DNA from: Lysobacteraceae bacterium
Lineage (GTDB): Bacteria; Pseudomonadota; Gammaproteobacteria; Xanthomonadales; Xanthomonadaceae
Direction of reading: 5' to 3'
DNA: 12,025 bases
Assembly: GCA_004173415.1 (NCBI GenBank)
Contig: SEHC01000027.1
Location: 1 to 12,025, forward strand
Part shown: one piece after another, positions 10,938-12,025 of the stretch
Layout of the letters: the number at the start of each line of letters is the position of its first letter
Numbering within the stretch: the stretch's first letter is position 1
The notes under the pieces: generated by a model
The model's database searches: none
The model's input: only the letters and a program-made list of their open reading frames with translations
Told to the model about the DNA's origin: nothing
Translations under genes and position numbers: made by a program

Positions 10938-12025
10938 ATGAGCATTACCGACCGCAGCCTGCGCGCCGTCAATCTGCCAGCCGACTGGGCGCCGGCCAGC
11001 TGGCGCTCGCGTCCCGCGGTGCAGATGCCGACTTACCCGGATGCATCCGCGCTGGAATCGGCGCTGGGCGAATTGCGCCAGTTGCCGCCGCTGGTGACCT
11101 CGTGGGAGATCTTCGCCCTCAAGAAGCAGTTGGCCGAGGCCCAGGAAGGCAAGCGGTTCCTGTTGCAGGGCGGCGACTGCGCCGAGAGCTTCAGCGATTG
11201 CGAGTCCGGGCTGATTTCCAACCGCCTGAAGGTCCTGCTGCAGATGAGCCTGGTGCTGGTCCATGGCCTGCGCCTGCCGGTGGTCCGCGTGGGTCGCTTC
11301 GCCGGCCAGTACGCCAAGCCGCGCTCCACCGATACCGAGACGCGCGATGGGCTGACCCTGCCAAGTTACCGTGGAGACCTGGTCAACCAGCCGGAATTCA
11401 CCGCCGAGGCGCGGATCCCGGATCCGCGCCGCATGATCAAGGCGCACGCCAGGTCGGCGATGACCATGAACTTCGTGCGTGCCCTCATCGACGGAGGCTT
11501 CGCTGACCTGCACCATCCGGAATACTGGAACCTCAACTGGGTCGGCTATTCGGCCAATGCCAACGAGTACCAGCAGATGGTGACCTCGATCGGCGATGCG
11601 ATCCGCTTCATGGAGACCTTGTCCGGATCGGAGGTGCACAACCTCAATCGCATCGATTTCTACACCTCTCACGAGGCGCTGTTGCTGCCATACGAGGAGG
11701 CCCTGACCCGGGAAGTGCCCAGGCAGTGGGGCTGGTTCAACCTGAGCACCCACTACCCGTGGATCGGGATGCGCACCGCGGCCGTCGATGGCGCGCACGT
11801 CGAGTACCTGCGTGGGGTGCGCAATCCGATCGCGCTGAAGGTCGGGCCCTCGGTGAATCCGGACCAGCTGCTGCGGCTGATCGACATCCTCAATCCCGAG
11901 GACGAGCCGGGGCGTTTGACTTTCATCCATCGCATGGGCGCCAGCCAGATCGCCGCCAAGCTGCCGCCGCTGCTGGACGCCGTGCGTCGTGACGGGCGCC
12001 GCGTGCTCTGGGTCTGCGACCCGAT
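10938..12025 (+). CDS. Class II 3-deoxy-7-phosphoheptulonate (DAHP) synthase, 3' truncated by window
   Basis: This enzyme condenses phosphoenolpyruvate and erythrose 4-phosphate, the first step of the shikimate pathway, in the cytoplasm. 362 residues are visible and the frame is open to the right edge; the family is about 450 long. Motifs match the class II (plant-type) family: LLQGGDCAESF with metal-ligand Cys81, VGRFAGQYAKPRS with Arg120, RIDFYTSHEALLLPYEEALT, NPIALKVGPS with Lys301, and FIHRMGASQ with Arg332. These correspond to the Mycobacterium tuberculosis active-site Cys87, Arg126, Lys306 and Arg337. The sequence stops at WVCDP, just before the metal-binding His. ATGs lie at 10935 and 10938; GAGGA at 10926-10930 is 7 nt from the latter, which is preferred. 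Confidence 0.95.
   Translation, partial: MSITDRSLRAVNLPADWAPASWRSRPAVQMPTYPDASALESALGELRQLPPLVTSWEIFALKKQLAEAQEGKRFLLQGGDCAESFSDCESGLISNRLKVLLQMSLVLVHGLRLPVVRVGRFAGQYAKPRSTDTETRDGLTLPSYRGDLVNQPEFTAEARIPDPRRMIKAHARSAMTMNFVRALIDGGFADLHHPEYWNLNWVGYSANANEYQQMVTSIGDAIRFMETLSGSEVHNLNRIDFYTSHEALLLPYEEALTREVPRQWGWFNLSTHYPWIGMRTAAVDGAHVEYLRGVRNPIALKVGPSVNPDQLLRLIDILNPEDEPGRLTFIHRMGASQIAAKLPPLLDAVRRDGRRVLWVCDP

Noticed and set aside
10821..11930. 369-codon minus-strand open frame opposite the DAHP synthase gene
   Set aside because: The sense frame carries full family motifs; the antisense frame is a by-product of GC bias.
1..12025. CRISPR array, tRNA, insertion sequence, phage or defence genes
   Set aside because: No regularly spaced repeats, cloverleaf-like segments, transposase motifs or inverted terminal repeats were seen; the coding space is fully accounted for by housekeeping genes.

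Overview
This window is the 3' two thirds of a ribosomal-protein supercluster (end of S10, then spc, then alpha) from a high-GC gammaproteobacterium, followed by a terminator and two unrelated housekeeping genes. Every real gene is on the + strand. Four things point to the Xanthomonadaceae/Lysobacteraceae (Xanthomonas, Stenotrophomonas, Lysobacter, Luteimonas relatives): the protein sequences, the strong G/C preference at third codon positions, the absence of rpmJ between secY and rpsM, and a class II (plant-type) DAHP synthase nearby. Genus cannot be fixed by eye.

Layout. 1-1144: 3' end of rpsC, then rplP, rpmC, rpsQ (S10 part). 1161-6829: rplN, rplX, rplE, rpsN, rpsH, rplF, rplR, rpsE, rpmD, rplO, secY (spc part). 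6830-7144: a 315-nt gap with a degenerate copy of the secY 3' end, two hairpins and the best promoter in the window. 7145-10238: rpsM, rpsK, rpsD, rpoA, rplQ (alpha part). 10262-10290: a strong intrinsic terminator. 10370-10879: dsbB. From 10938 to the right edge: class II DAHP synthase, cut off by the window. Together the cluster supplies 30S proteins, 50S proteins, the SecY translocon channel and the RNA polymerase alpha subunit in the canonical order. Most cistrons are 2-20 nt apart with Shine-Dalgarno sequences of the AGGAG/GAGG kind, and two pairs overlap.

The genes are ordinary; the interest lies in the spacers. (i) rplR-rpsE is split by 157 nt with three hairpins. (ii) The first of these hairpins plus its 3' flank (4143-4173) recurs, as a hairpin with a 16/17 identical flank, in the secY-rpsM gap (6979-7008), directly upstream of the predicted alpha promoter. 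(iii) The last 16 codons and stop of secY are followed at once by a diverged tandem copy (about 78% identical), which still reads GGPRGDLAHG-stop against GGSRGGLARG-stop. (iv) The rpoA-rplQ spacer is 254 nt and carries three successive hairpins. (v) A perfect 9-bp hairpin precedes the rpoA ribosome binding site. I found no defence, mobile, CRISPR or tRNA element and no novel protein system. The statements about spacers come from reading by eye and need alignment to relatives.
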